Source: an uncultured Oscillospiraceae bacterium
GTDB lineage: Bacteria; Bacillota; Clostridia; Oscillospirales; Acutalibacteraceae
Assembly (NCBI GenBank): GCA_900549825.1
Contig: URQB01000005.1
Coordinates: 1-64,000, forward strand
DNA: 64,000 nucleotides
Direction: 5' to 3'
The notes beneath the pieces are model-generated. The model had not been told where the DNA came from and made no database searches. It worked only from the letters and a program-made list of their open reading frames with translations. The position numbers and the translations under genes are program-made. The stretch's first letter is position 1. Each line of letters starts with the position of its first letter. Below are positions 52,375-61,380 of the stretch, one piece after another.

Positions 52375-54783
52375 TCAGACCTTTACCTTTCCCTTCAGGA
52401 CAGTGCTCTCCTTATACGGGCGAAGCAGCAAGTACAGGAAGAGCGCTACAAGCGCCAAGGCCGCAATCGCGCCGATCACATTGCCGCTGCCGGTGAAGAG
52501 CATGCCGAGCTGATAAACGATCAGGGCGAACGCATAAGCGAACCCGCACTGATAACCGATGGCAAACCAGGTCCACTTCGCGCTGTTCATCTCTCGCCTG
52601 ATCGCGCCGATTGCGGCGAAGCAGGGTGCGCACAGCAGGTTAAAGATCAAGAAGGAATAGGCTGAGAGGGGTGTAAACGCAGCGCGTACATTTGACCAGA
52701 CCTGCCAGCCGTTTTCCGCGACCTCTTCAAACCCACCGAAGAGCACGCCGAAGGTGCCGACCACATTTTCCTTGGCGATCAAGCCCGTGATCGAAGCAAC
52801 CGCAGCCTGCCAGCTGCCCCAGCCAAGCGGGACGAAAATCCAGGAGATTGCGTTACCGATCGCGGCCAGGATGCTGCTCTCCATCTCCACCATACCGAAG
52901 GAGCCGTTTGCCCAGCCGAAGGAAGAGGTGAACCATACGAAGATCGTGGCGAGCAGGATCACGGTACCGGCCTTCTTGATGAAAGACCAGCCGCGCTCCC
53001 ACATGGAGCGGAGCACGTTGCCCACCGTGGGCCAGTGGTATGCAGGCAGCTCCATGACGAACGGGGCGGGGTCGCCCGAGAACATCTTGGTCTTTTTCAG
53101 CATAATGCCGGATACAATGATGGCGAAAACGCCGATGAAATAGGCGCTCGGCGCAACCCACCATGCGCCGCCGAAGAGCGCACCCGCAATCAGCGCGATA
53201 ATCGGGAGCTTCGCGCTGCAGGGGATGAACGTCGTCGTCATAATCGTCATTTTGCGGTCGCGGTCGTTTTCAATGGTACGCGAAGCCATAATGCCGGGCA
53301 CGCCGCAGCCGGTGCCGATCAGCATCGGAATGAAGGATTTGCCGGAAAGGCCGAATTTGCGGAAAATCCGATCCATTACGAAAGCGATACGAGCCATATA
53401 TCCGCAGGATTCCAGGAAGGCGAGGAACAGGAACAGCACCAGCATCTGCGGCACAAAGCCAAGCACCGCGCCCACACCGGCAATGATACCGTCGAGGATC
53501 AGGCCCTGCAGCCACTCAGCGCAGTTGATCGCCTTCAGGCCCTTTTCCACAAGGCCCGGAATGCCGGGCACCCATACGCCATATTCAGCGGGATCAGGCT
53601 CTTCTATTTTTGAGGCTTCCAGATAGCCATTGTAATCAACGGGAATTTCTTCTTCCACATTGCCGTTATCGTCATACAGCTTAGCGATCGCCGTCAGGTT
53701 CTCCGCCTTCTCCGGATCGAGCCCTGCGTCTTCCGCCGCCGCCTCGAAGGCCTCCACCTTTGCGCCGGGGACGGTATAGGCTTCGGACGCCTCCTCATAG
53801 GCAGAGGAGCCGATGCCGAACAGATGCCAACCGTCGCCGAAAACGCCGTCGTTTGCCCAATCCGTCGCCCAGCCACCGACTGTGCTGACAGAAACGAAAT
53901 ACACAACGAACATGACAGCCGCGAAAATCGGGAGCGCCAGCCAGCGGTTTGTGACGACCTTATCGATCTTATCGGAGGTGGAAAGCCTGCCCGCGCTCTT
54001 CTTCTTGCAGCAGCCCTTGATGATGGAGGCTATGTAGAGATAGCGCTCATTGGTGATGATGCTCTCCGCATCGTCGTCCAGCTCCTTCTCCGCGGCCCTG
54101 ATATCCCCCTCAATATGGTCGAGCACCGCTTGATCGAGCGTGAGCTGCTCAAGCACCTTTTCATCGCGCTCAAAAATCTTGATCGCATACCAGCGCTGCT
54201 GCTCGGCGGGCATGCTGTGCACGGCCGCCTCTTCAATATGAGCGATTGCATGCTCCACAGCGCCGCTGAAGCTGTGCTGCGGGATCGTCTTCGTCCCCTG
54301 CGTGGCACGGATCGCCTCTTCGGCCGCTTCCATAATGCCGGTACCCTTCAGCGCGGAAATCTCCACCACCTTGCAGCCAAGCTGGCGGGACAGTTCGTCA
54401 ATATAGATTTTATCGCCGCTCTTTTTCACCACGTCCATCATATTGACGGCCACGACCACCGGGATGCCAAGCTCAGTCAGCTGCGTGGTCAGATACAGGT
54501 TCCGCTCCAGGTTGGTGCCGTCGATAATATTCAGGATCGCATCGGGGCGGTCGTTGATCAGATAATTGCGCGCCACGACCTCCTCCAGCGTATATGGCGA
54601 CAGGGAGTAGATGCCCGGAAGGTCCATAATAACAACATTTTCATGCTTTTTGAGCTTGCCTTCCTTTTTTTCCACCGTTACGCCAGGCCAGTTTCCCACA
54701 AACTGATTGGACCCCGTCAATGCGTTAAACAGGGTTGTTTTGCCGCTGTTCGGGTTGCCTGCCAGGGCAATTCTGATATCCAT
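52375..54783 (-). CDS. feoB: Ferrous iron transporter B
   Basis: 802 residues. N-terminal G domain: G1 AGNPNSGKTTLFN, G3 DLPGIYSL, G4 NMMD, plus a helical GDI-like spacer. The C-terminal membrane part has two Gate motifs (MARIAFVMDRIFRKFGLSGKS with Cys before it, and LIFNLLCAPCFAAIGAIRRE). A hydrophilic insertion of about 100 residues (about 310-410, SAYEEASEAYTVPGAKVE and onward) interrupts the first membrane section. Imports Fe2+ under anaerobic conditions. Confidence 0.95.
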   Translation of the reverse strand: MDIRIALAGNPNSGKTTLFNALTGSNQFVGNWPGVTVEKKEGKLKKHENVVIMDLPGIYSLSPYTLEEVVARNYLINDRPDAILNIIDGTNLERNLYLTTQLTELGIPVVVAVNMMDVVKKSGDKIYIDELSRQLGCKVVEISALKGTGIMEAAEEAIRATQGTKTIPQHSFSGAVEHAIAHIEEAAVHSMPAEQQRWYAIKIFERDEKVLEQLTLDQAVLDHIEGDIRAAEKELDDDAESIITNERYLYIASIIKGCCKKKSAGRLSTSDKIDKVVTNRWLALPIFAAVMFVVYFVSVSTVGGWATDWANDGVFGDGWHLFGIGSSAYEEASEAYTVPGAKVEAFEAAAEDAGLDPEKAENLTAIAKLYDDNGNVEEEIPVDYNGYLEASKIEEPDPAEYGVWVPGIPGLVEKGLKAINCAEWLQGLILDGIIAGVGAVLGFVPQMLVLFLFLAFLESCGYMARIAFVMDRIFRKFGLSGKSFIPMLIGTGCGVPGIMASRTIENDRDRKMTIMTTTFIPCSAKLPIIALIAGALFGGAWWVAPSAYFIGVFAIIVSGIMLKKTKMFSGDPAPFVMELPAYHWPTVGNVLRSMWERGWSFIKKAGTVILLATIFVWFTSSFGWANGSFGMVEMESSILAAIGNAISWIFVPLGWGSWQAAVASITGLIAKENVVGTFGVLFGGFEEVAENGWQVWSNVRAAFTPLSAYSFLIFNLLCAPCFAAIGAIRREMNSAKWTWFAIGYQCGFAYAFALIVYQLGMLFTGSGNVIGAIAALALVALFLYLLLRPYKESTVLKGKVKV

Positions 54784-54807
54784 TGCAATTCTCCTTTTCC
54801 AGATTTA

Positions 54808-54823
54808 ATTAGCAAAAGCTAAC
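54808..54823 (-). promoter_or_regulatory. Third GTTAG-N6-CTAA(C/T) palindrome, between feoA and feoB
   Basis: ATTAG-CAAAAG-CTAAC, the same arms and spacing as the two sites before the operon, with one arm mismatch. It lies 25 bp before the feoB start, so it may tune internal initiation or block read-through. Confidence 0.55.
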
Positions 54824-54859
54824 TCGCACGCCGAAAACAGGGGCAAATGCCCCGGCGGA

Positions 54860-55081
54860 TCATTCTACTTCGATCATCTCCGCATCCGCTTTCCGGATCG
54901 ACAATTCATAGCCCCGCACGGTTACCTCTACCGGGTCGCCAAGCGGTGCTACCTTGCGCACATGGACCTGCGTGCCCTTGGTCAGCCCCATATCCATGAT
55001 CCTGCGCTTGACAGCGCCTTCTCCATGAAGCTTCACCACCGTCACCGTATCGCCGATTTTTGCCTGCCTGAGCGTTTTCAT
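54860..55081 (-). CDS. feoA: FeoA domain protein
   Basis: 73 residues, SH3-like FeoA fold: KIGDTVTVVKLHGEGAVKRRIMDMGLTKGTQVHVRKVAPLGDPVEVTVRGYELSIRK in short pieces covers the whole domain. FeoA supports FeoB-dependent iron uptake. An AAGGAGGAAG box precedes the ATG. Second of two adjacent feoA genes. Confidence 0.93.
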   Translation of the reverse strand: MKTLRQAKIGDTVTVVKLHGEGAVKRRIMDMGLTKGTQVHVRKVAPLGDPVEVTVRGYELSIRKADAEMIEVE

Positions 55082-55109
55082 GCTGCTTCCTCCTTACCAT
55101 TTATTGCCT

Positions 55110-55322
55110 TCACACCATAATCTTACTCGCCATTTCACGGCTGATCGCCACACGGGAATCCTTGACATTGACAATCAGATTCCCTCCGATGGTGGATACG
55201 ACCGTCACATTCCCGCCGGTAACAAAGCCCAGATTCTCAAGGTGCGCCCTGACCTCCGGATTGCCTCCGACCTTTCGGATCATGTTTTCTTCCCCGACAT
55301 TTGCAAACGTCAGCGGCATCAT
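55110..55322 (-). CDS. feoA: FeoA domain protein, first copy
   Basis: About 70 residues from the ATG pair at 55322/55319, with GGGGAGGGA 5-8 nt upstream; the frame is open further but runs into the operators. Features: LTFANVGEENMIRKVGG, HLENLGFVTGGNVTVVS and SRVAISREMASKIMV. More divergent than the second copy, in the pattern of paired FeoA proteins of Firmicutes. First gene of the operon. Confidence 0.9.
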   Translation of the reverse strand: MMPLTFANVGEENMIRKVGGNPEVRAHLENLGFVTGGNVTVVSTIGGNLIVNVKDSRVAISREMASKIMV

Positions 55323-55377
55323 GGATCCCTCCCCGCCTTTCAGTAAGCTAAAACGAACCAAATATAAAAAACATTTA

Positions 55378-55429
55378 GTTAGCACATCCTAACCAGATAT
55401 ATGTTAGCACCGCCTAACCAGTTTGTCAA
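55378..55429 (-). promoter_or_regulatory. feo promoter with two iron-box-like palindromes
   Basis: On the minus strand TTGACA (55429-55424), 17-bp spacer, TAACAT (55406-55401). Two 16-bp palindromes with the same design: GTTAG-CACCGC-CTAAC (55403-55418) inside the promoter and GTTAG-CACATC-CTAAC (55378-55393) downstream, 25 bp centre to centre. The arms resemble half-sites of DtxR/IdeR-type iron repressors (TTAGGTTAG family). No such repressor gene lies in the window. Confidence 0.7.
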
Positions 55430-55500
55430 TCTTTTTTCCATGAAATCTTCTGAAAAATGCGTGCGGTACCTTGGAGCGATGCGGTATCATTGCGCGGTTA

Positions 55501-55615
55501 GGCATAATAACCTCACAAAACACACACGAAATCAAAAATTTCAGGTGTTTCAGAGAACATGGAAGCACTGGTTCAGGCTATCGCCCTGCGGCGTTGCCAC
55601 TTATCGCGCAATGGA
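55501..55615. repeat. Structured dispersed repeat, copy 2 (inverted relative to copy 1)
   Basis: On the minus strand it reads ATGTTCTCTGAAACACC, a GAAAT-TTTTG-ATTTC hairpin, then TGTGAGGTTATTATGCC. The same order of elements and most bases agree with 35340-35398. Left of the core both copies contain a GC-rich part, but there the sequences differ. Confidence 0.5.
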
Positions 55616-55684
55616 ATCATATATCATATGGATGGAAAAAGGGCCGCTGCAAAATAGCCCATTCAAAAATATTGCACAAAAAGT

Positions 55685-55721
55685 GGCGCTTTCCGATGGC
55701 CGAAAAGCCTCGAAAAGCGCC
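55685..55721 (-). terminator. Terminator after ilvE
   Basis: GGCGCTTT (55685-55692) / AAAGCGCC (55714-55721) with inner GGCCGAAAAGCC pairing, and TTTTTG following on the minus strand. Confidence 0.65.
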
Positions 55722-55795
55722 GTTTTTGTGGTTTTATATGGTTCCCTTGGTGCGCGTTGCTATCGCAAAGGCATTTTGCAACCGCCCCAATCTCT

Positions 55796-56866
55796 TTATT
55801 TTACTTCTACCGTCCAGCCGTACGGATCCGGCAGCTTGCCCCATTGGATACCCGTGAGCGTATCATAGAGATGCTGCGAAATCGCGCCGATTTCGCCGTT
55901 GTTGATCGTCATCACCTTATCGTCCCACTTCAGCTCGCCAATGGGGGAGATGACCGCCGCCGTACCGCTGCCGAAGGCCTCCCTGAGCCGGCCTTCATCC
56001 GCAGCTCTGGCGACCTCGTCGATGGAGAGCTTGCGCTCGCTGACTTTGTAGCCCTGCTTTTTGAGCAGCTCGATACAGGACATCCGCGTCACGCCCGGCA
56101 GGATGCTGCCCTGCAGCTCGGGGGTGATGATCTCATCATCGATGACGAAAAATACGTTCATCGTGCCGACTTCCTCGATGTATTTGCGCTCCACGCCGTC
56201 AAGCCACAGCACCTGCGTATAGCCGACCTTCTCCGCCTCATCCTGCGCCTTGAGGGAGGCCGCGTAGTTGCCGCCCGTCTTCGTGTAGCCCATGCCGCCG
56301 CGCACCGCGCGGACGTAGTTATCCTCCACATAGATCTTCACCGGATTGAGACCCTCCGGATAATAAGCGCCAACCGGCGAGAGGATGATGGCAAAGAGCA
56401 ATTCCTGCGCCGGATGCACACCGACCTGCGGCTCCGTGGCGAAGATAAACGGGCGGATATAAAGAGAGGTTCCTTCCGCCGTGGGGATCCAATCCTGATC
56501 GACGCTTACAAGCTTTTTGACTGCTTCCACTGCAAAAGCCTCGTCGATGGCAGGAATGCACAGGCGTTCGTTGGAGCTGTTCAAGCGCGCCATGTTGCGG
56601 TCCGGACGGAACAGAAGGATGCGTCCGTCTTCCGTACGGTAAGCCTTCAGTCCCTCAAAAACCTCCTGGCCGTAATGCAGGCACATTGCGGCGGGATCAA
56701 GCTCGATCGGCCCATAGGGAACAATGCGCGGATCATGCCAGCCCTCGCCCTCATCATAATTCATCAGGAACATATGATCGGTATAGTAATTTCCGAAGCC
56801 GAGCTTGGTCTGATCCGTCGGCTTCTGCTTCGGATGCTGTGTGCGATCAATGGTGATTTCCTGCAT
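55796..56866 (-). CDS. ilvE: Branched-chain amino acid aminotransferase
   Basis: 356 residues from the ATG at 56866 (AAAGGAG 9 nt upstream); a TTG three codons earlier is less likely. PLP-fold type IV enzyme. The PLP Lys is in MGYTKTGGNYAAS, preceded by VRAVRGG; EVGTMNVFFVI and the C-terminal FGSGTAAVISPIG phosphate loop also match the eukaryote-like BCAT branch. Makes or degrades Leu, Ile and Val. Stands alone. Confidence 0.94.
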   Translation of the reverse strand: MQEITIDRTQHPKQKPTDQTKLGFGNYYTDHMFLMNYDEGEGWHDPRIVPYGPIELDPAAMCLHYGQEVFEGLKAYRTEDGRILLFRPDRNMARLNSSNERLCIPAIDEAFAVEAVKKLVSVDQDWIPTAEGTSLYIRPFIFATEPQVGVHPAQELLFAIILSPVGAYYPEGLNPVKIYVEDNYVRAVRGGMGYTKTGGNYAASLKAQDEAEKVGYTQVLWLDGVERKYIEEVGTMNVFFVIDDEIITPELQGSILPGVTRMSCIELLKKQGYKVSERKLSIDEVARAADEGRLREAFGSGTAAVISPIGELKWDDKVMTINNGEIGAISQHLYDTLTGIQWGKLPDPYGWTVEVK

Positions 56867-57072
56867 ATCGAACAACTCCTTTTTGTTCTTTTCTTTTTAT
56901 TATAATCACCCGCCCGCGTATTTGCAATATCTTCTATCCCGTTCATGCGGCAAATTTTTTTACACCTCTATTACTTCTTTATCACACATCAGCAAACACT
57001 CACTTATTAAAATAAACTGCCATTCAATCTTTTGCATAGCGGTCTAACGCTACACAAAACAGCCCATTGTGC

Positions 57073-57924
57073 TTACCCTCTCACTCCATGCGTTTTACGA
57101 AGGATATCCAATGTATGGTCGGAAAGGCCGGTTACATCCGGCCGCTCGCAAATGCTGAAATGATACTGCAGATAGAGGTCGAACGTTTCTTGATCCATTG
57201 CGTCAATCTGCTTCAGAAAATAGTTCGCCATTAGATCTGTTGCAAGGAAGTGCAAGCGCTCTACTGGCAGATCAGCAATCAATTCGTCAATTTCCTCTTT
57301 TCGATACAGTTCAAAGATGAGGGATGGATTCGATAGGCAATGGAACGTTTGCGCATCGACGATCCCATCTTCCAGGCCTATTTGAATGTTTTTCTTCAGA
57401 AAGCCCCACTTGAAAATAGTCGCCTCATTCATACAATAGGCAAAAAATACAACACCGCCTGCTTTCGTCACCCGCAACGCCTCGGAAACCGCTCTGCGCT
57501 TATCCTTCTTGTCAAATAGGTGGTAAAGCGGCCCGAGTATCAGCGTCACATCAAACGTTTCATCCGCATAGAACGAGAGATCTATGGCATTCCCCTGCCG
57601 TAGGTTGATAGATAAATCCCGTGGAATCCGGCTTCTAAACACCTCGATATTATGTTCCACAAGCTCTACCGCATCAACTGCAAACCCTTTCTTTGCCAAA
57701 GCGATCGAGTAGAGCCCCGTTCCCGCGCCCACCTCCAGCACACGCATTCCTGCCTTCAAATAGCGCTCAATATAGCGCATCGTTGTCAGGAATTCTACCT
57801 GCCCATGCGGTGTGGAGAAGCGGGCCTGCTCATCGTGTTGTTCGTAGTGCGCCTGGATATAGTCTGATAGCGTTTGCGGTTCTGCCATCCTTTTGGTAAA
57901 GCGTTGAAAAAGCCTTTTCTTCAT
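57073..57924 (-). CDS. SAM-dependent methyltransferase (class I)
   Basis: 283 residues. Motif I VLEVGAGTGLYSIALA (residues 61-76), motif II VDAVEL, motif post-I GNAIDLSFYADETFDVTLILGPLYHL and motif III ALRVTKAGGVVFF. A C-terminal extension of about 100 residues with no recognised motif may set substrate choice. AGGAGG lies 7 nt before the ATG. Isolated gene; small-molecule methylation is more likely than RNA. Confidence 0.87.
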   Translation of the reverse strand: MKKRLFQRFTKRMAEPQTLSDYIQAHYEQHDEQARFSTPHGQVEFLTTMRYIERYLKAGMRVLEVGAGTGLYSIALAKKGFAVDAVELVEHNIEVFRSRIPRDLSINLRQGNAIDLSFYADETFDVTLILGPLYHLFDKKDKRRAVSEALRVTKAGGVVFFAYCMNEATIFKWGFLKKNIQIGLEDGIVDAQTFHCLSNPSLIFELYRKEEIDELIADLPVERLHFLATDLMANYFLKQIDAMDQETFDLYLQYHFSICERPDVTGLSDHTLDILRKTHGVRG

Positions 57925-58004
57925 GCGTCTGCCTCCTTGATTGTTGCAAAGCGCGTCCCATGGAAATGAACTATGAAAAAGGCGTGGTTTCGGCGAATTT
58001 ACGC

Positions 58005-58048
58005 AGGCTCAGATGCGGCCTGTAGTATCTTTCTGCGCATCTGAGCCT
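58005..58048. terminator. Stable hairpin after the trpXYZ-type operon
   Basis: AGGCTCAGATGCG (58005-58017) / CGCATCTGAGCCT (58036-58048), 13 bp perfect. There is no strong T-run on the minus strand, so it may act as a mRNA 3' end rather than a classical terminator. Confidence 0.45.
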
Positions 58049-58087
58049 AAAAATTACCTTTGAGAGGCAAAAACAAATTTTTCGAAT

Positions 58088-58861
58088 TTAATTCCCGCAC
58101 TCCACGCTGATCTCATTGAACACCTTGAGCAGCGCGTCAATTTCAAGCTTCTGCTTCTCTTCCCCGCGCACGTCGAGCACACAACGCCCCTCATGCATCA
58201 TCACAAGGCGGGTGCCGTATTCCAGCGCAAAGCGCAGGTTGTGCGTGACCATGAGGGAGGTCACCTGCTTCTCTTTTACAAGCTTATCCGTGATCTGCAT
58301 GACGGTTTCAGAGGATTTCGGGTCGAGCGCCGCCGTGTGCTCATCGAGGATTAATAGCTCAATATCCGTCATATTGGCAAGGATGAGCGCGAGCGCCTGC
58401 CGCTGCCCACCCGAGAGTGTGCCCGCCTTGACGTTCAGACGATCCTCCAGCCCCATGCCGCAGGTTTCGAGCAGCGTACGGTAGTAGTCCATCCGGCGCT
58501 TATTCACGCCGCGGGAAAGGCCGTAGGATTGGTGCTTATTGTCCGCGAGCGCCATATTCTCTAAAATCGTCAGCTCGTCGCAGGTGCCCTTTTTCGGATC
58601 CTGAAAGACACGGCCAATCTTGTCCGCGCGCTTGAATTCCGTCATGCGGGTGATGTCCTGATCCTTAAAAAAGACCTTGCCGCCTTCGACAGACAGGGAG
58701 CCGCAAATGATATTCAACAGCGTCGTCTTTCCGGAGCCGTTGGAGCCGACGATGGAGACGAACTCCCCGTCCTTCACCTCAAAGCTGAACCGATCGAAAA
58801 GCGTCGTCTCATCCGGCGTGCCAATATGGAATTTCTTTGTAATTCTATCAAGCCTGAGCAT
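58088..58861 (-). CDS. trpZ: ABC transporter ATPase, aromatic amino-acid uptake (TrpZ type)
   Basis: 257 residues from the ATG at 58861. Walker A GSNGSGKTTLLN, Q-loop VFQDPKKGTCDELTI, signature LSGGQRQALALILA, Walker B LLILDEHTAALD, H-loop MVTHN. DEHTAALDPK is typical of the ATPases paired with BPD_transp_2-like permeases of this uptake family. Start overlaps the permease gene by 14 bp. Confidence 0.85.
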   Translation of the reverse strand: MLRLDRITKKFHIGTPDETTLFDRFSFEVKDGEFVSIVGSNGSGKTTLLNIICGSLSVEGGKVFFKDQDITRMTEFKRADKIGRVFQDPKKGTCDELTILENMALADNKHQSYGLSRGVNKRRMDYYRTLLETCGMGLEDRLNVKAGTLSGGQRQALALILANMTDIELLILDEHTAALDPKSSETVMQITDKLVKEKQVTSLMVTHNLRFALEYGTRLVMMHEGRCVLDVRGEEKQKLEIDALLKVFNEISVECGN

Positions 58862-59777
58862 CGCGCGCGCCCCCCTTTCTGCCGAACATCGTGGTGGAAA
58901 GCAATGCAAGTGTGAAGATCACTGCCATGAGAAGCTTCAAATACTGTGTGGGAAGGCCCAGCGCAAGCGCGATCGCGAGGCACGCCTTATAAAGGATCGC
59001 ACCGATCAGCACCTTGCTCGTCGCGCGCAGGAACCGCACGCGGCGGAACAGGCTCAGGCCGATGATCACGGATGCAAGGCCGATAACCACCATGCCGACG
59101 CCCATCTGCAGATCGGCGGAACCTTTCTGCTGCGCGATGATCGAGCCCGCCATGGCGGCGAAGCCGTTGCCGATGGCGAGGCCCAGAATTTTGGAGGAGC
59201 CGGGGCTGCGCGCGAGCATCGTAACATACTGCTCGTTGTTGCCCGCAGCCCGCAGCAATAGGCCGGATTTGGTGGAGAGGTACCAATCCAGCACGTATTT
59301 GCAGACAATTGCAATCACCAGCGCCACGATAATGGGCCGCAGCGTATAGCCGCCTACTGATTCCGGCAAGAGGGATGCGGGTGCGCTCGAAAAGATCGTG
59401 GGGGAGGTAAAGAACGATACGAGCGACAGGCCTCCCGTCCCCTTCATCACCAGCACCAGATTGATGGAGAGCAGGGCGGTCATCACGAGGATGCCGCACA
59501 GCAGCGGCCGGATCCGCAGCTTTACATTCAGAAGCCCCGTCACACAGCCTGCCAGCGCGCCCGCCGCAAAGGAGAGCAGCACGCACAGCCATGGGTTGAA
59601 GCCCTGCAGGATCAGCACGCCCGTGAGTACCGCGCCCAGCGGCACCGTGCCGTCGACGGACAGGTCTGGGAAATCCAGGATACTGTAGGTGATATACACG
59701 CCGTAGGCCAGGATCGCATAGACGAAGCCCTCCTCCAGCGTGGCCTTTAAGATGCCGAACAGTTCACTCATGATCAT
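58848..59777 (-). CDS. trpY: ABC transporter permease, aromatic amino-acid uptake (TrpY type)
   Basis: About 309 residues. Start at 59777, or 59771 in ATG-ATC-ATG; the longer frame upstream lacks membrane-protein character. Eight to ten membrane helices, with the livHM-like segments DFPDLSVDGTVPLGAVLTG, GNNEQYVTMLARSPGSSKILGLAIGNGFAAMAGS and GMVVIGLASVIIG. Belongs with substrate-binding proteins of the TrpX (PF04392) family. Confidence 0.85.
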   Translation of the reverse strand: MIMSELFGILKATLEEGFVYAILAYGVYITYSILDFPDLSVDGTVPLGAVLTGVLILQGFNPWLCVLLSFAAGALAGCVTGLLNVKLRIRPLLCGILVMTALLSINLVLVMKGTGGLSLVSFFTSPTIFSSAPASLLPESVGGYTLRPIIVALVIAIVCKYVLDWYLSTKSGLLLRAAGNNEQYVTMLARSPGSSKILGLAIGNGFAAMAGSIIAQQKGSADLQMGVGMVVIGLASVIIGLSLFRRVRFLRATSKVLIGAILYKACLAIALALGLPTQYLKLLMAVIFTLALLSTTMFGRKGGARDAQA

Positions 59778-59891
59778 CCAACTTTCTGTTTGGAAAGGTA
59801 TGCGGGGAAGTGCCGCCCGAAAAGCAGCCGACAGGCTGGCGCGAGACCCCGCGCCAGCCCGTAGCAAAATACAGCTTGTTTATACCGCCGG

Positions 59892-60920
59892 TTAGGAAGC
59901 GGTCGTCACCTTCTGCGCATCCTTGTAGGCCTCCGGCAGGCTCAGCTTAAATTTTGCAAGCACTTCGCTGTTGTATACCGGCGCGCTGTCCTTCACGCGG
60001 GAAACCGGGATGCTGCCCGCATCCGCGCCGCCGAGCACCTGGCCTGCGAGCTTGCCGGTCTCCTTGCCGAGGGCGACATAGTCGAGGCTCTCGGAAGCAA
60101 GGCATCCCCTTTCGACCTGCTCGATCTCGGAGCCGTAAACCGGGATACCGGCTTCGTTCGCCTTGGCGAGCACTACGCCGAGATTGTTGACGACGTTGTT
60201 ATCCGTGAAATTGTTGATGCAATCGACCTTGGCGGCAAGCGTGGCAGCGGCCTGCGGGATATCGGCCGCGCTCTGCACGCCCATGTCTACGATCTCAAAA
60301 TTGTACTTCGGCGCAAGCTCCTTAAACTGCTTCAGGTGAGAAACGGAATTTGCCTCACTCGTCGTATAGAGAATGCCGATTTTTTTCGCATCCGGCTGCA
60401 GGGCGCGGATCATTTTCATCTGCGCTTCCAGATTCAGCAGGTCAGACGTACCTGTCGTGTTGTTGCCGGGCTGATCAAGGGATTCGACGAGCTTTGCGGC
60501 GATCGGATCGGATACCGCGCAGAACACGGTGGGGATATTCGCACTGCGCGCCGCGCTGTAAGCGGCGGTGGCGGCAGGCGTTGCAATGCCGATGATCAGG
60601 TCATATTTCTGAGCCGCCATATTGTTGGCGATCTGCGTTGCCATCTGGTCCTCGCCGTTGGCGTTCTGGAAGTCGATCTTGATTTTCTCGCCATCCTGAT
60701 AGCCCGCTTCCTCCAGGCCCTGGATCAGGCCCTTGTAGCAGTTGTCGAGGGATGCATGCGGTGCATACTGGATGATGCCGACCTTCTTGACCTCTCCGGA
60801 TGCGGCCGCGCCGCTTGCCTTACTCTCCCCATCCGTGCCGTTGCCGGTGCAGGCGGCGAACGAGCAGGCGATCATAATTACGCTCATTACAAGGGCGAAT
60901 ATTTTCGTAAACTTTTTCAT
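59892..60920 (-). CDS. trpX: Substrate-binding lipoprotein of the TrpX family
   Basis: 342 residues from the ATG at 60920 (AAGGA 9 nt upstream). Lipoprotein signal with the lipobox SFAAC at about residue 24, a Gly/Ser-rich linker, then the two-lobed PF04392 domain: VGIIQYAPHASLDNCYKGLIQGL, DLIIGIATPAATAAY, IPTVFCAVSDPIAA, KIGILYTTSEANS and IPVYGSEIEQVERGCLAS. In streptococci TrpXYZ takes up tryptophan or a precursor. The Trp-specific T-box upstream supports that here. Confidence 0.87.
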   Translation of the reverse strand: MKKFTKIFALVMSVIMIACSFAACTGNGTDGESKASGAAASGEVKKVGIIQYAPHASLDNCYKGLIQGLEEAGYQDGEKIKIDFQNANGEDQMATQIANNMAAQKYDLIIGIATPAATAAYSAARSANIPTVFCAVSDPIAAKLVESLDQPGNNTTGTSDLLNLEAQMKMIRALQPDAKKIGILYTTSEANSVSHLKQFKELAPKYNFEIVDMGVQSAADIPQAAATLAAKVDCINNFTDNNVVNNLGVVLAKANEAGIPVYGSEIEQVERGCLASESLDYVALGKETGKLAGQVLGGADAGSIPVSRVKDSAPVYNSEVLAKFKLSLPEAYKDAQKVTTAS

Positions 60921-61047
60921 GGTGATCTTTCCTTTCTTACTCTGATCAATTATCAAAACGGATTTGACCGGCGTGAGGTTGTTTCCGCCTGCGCCATCGT
61001 TTGCCCGGAACGCTCATGCCGCTCCCTCCCAACATTTCATAGAAATC

Positions 61048-61340
61048 AAAAAAGCCCTTGTCTCAACATTTCTGTTGGGACAAGAGCCTTATTTACTCCT
61101 GCGGTACCACCCGACTTGGCTTGCATCCTATGCAAACCCACTCTCTTTCACGCACCGTCATGCGCGCTTCGCTGGTAACGGGTGAAGCCCCCGTCGCACC
61201 TAACCTCTCATTGCCAGAGGCTCGGATTGCCCTCGTAAGTCCATTCGCCGTGGTCTCCTTTGCCGCAATCGCACCGCCTGCGGCTCTCTTGGAAAGGCTT
61301 TGCCATGGGTACTACTCTTACTCACCGGTTTGCCGATTTG
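61048..61340 (-). ncRNA. T-box riboswitch with UGG (Trp) specifier
   Basis: On the minus strand: stem I with AGAGA bulge, GCCGC/GCGGC apical helix and CCTTT/AAAGG below it; specifier loop GCGAA-UGG-ACTTACGAG, the UGG being at 61243-61241; a CCTCT/AGAGG stem; the T-box GGGTGGTACCGC at 61112-61101; and a terminator with arms GCCCTTGTCTCAACA / TGTTGGGACAAGAGC (about 61053-61086), ending in T-run. Uncharged tRNA-Trp should allow read-through into trpXYZ. Specifier chosen by alignment to the general GAA-NNN-A pattern. Confidence 0.9.
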
Positions 61341-61351
61341 GATTTGTAGTT

Positions 61352-61380
61352 ATTATATGCCGGGATGCTTCGTCTGTCAA
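61352..61380 (-). promoter_or_regulatory. Promoter of the T-box/trpXYZ operon
   Basis: On the minus strand TTGACA (61380-61375), 17-bp spacer, TATAAT (61357-61352): a perfect consensus promoter, starting the leader near 61345. Confidence 0.85.

Larger units (their letters stand above)
55431..55795. other. Gene-free stretch with repeat copy and terminator
   Basis: Two overlapping open frames here look like random sequence without ribosome sites. The stretch holds the second copy of the dispersed repeat (55501-55615) and the ilvE terminator (55685-55721); nothing else was found. Confidence 0.6.

Noticed and set aside
55757..56905. 382-codon open frame on the plus strand
   Set aside because: Antisense to ilvE, whose PLP motifs are intact.
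60965..60985. Third copy of the GTGAGGTT repeat near 60972
   Set aside because: Only about ten bases agree and no hairpin follows; chance match.
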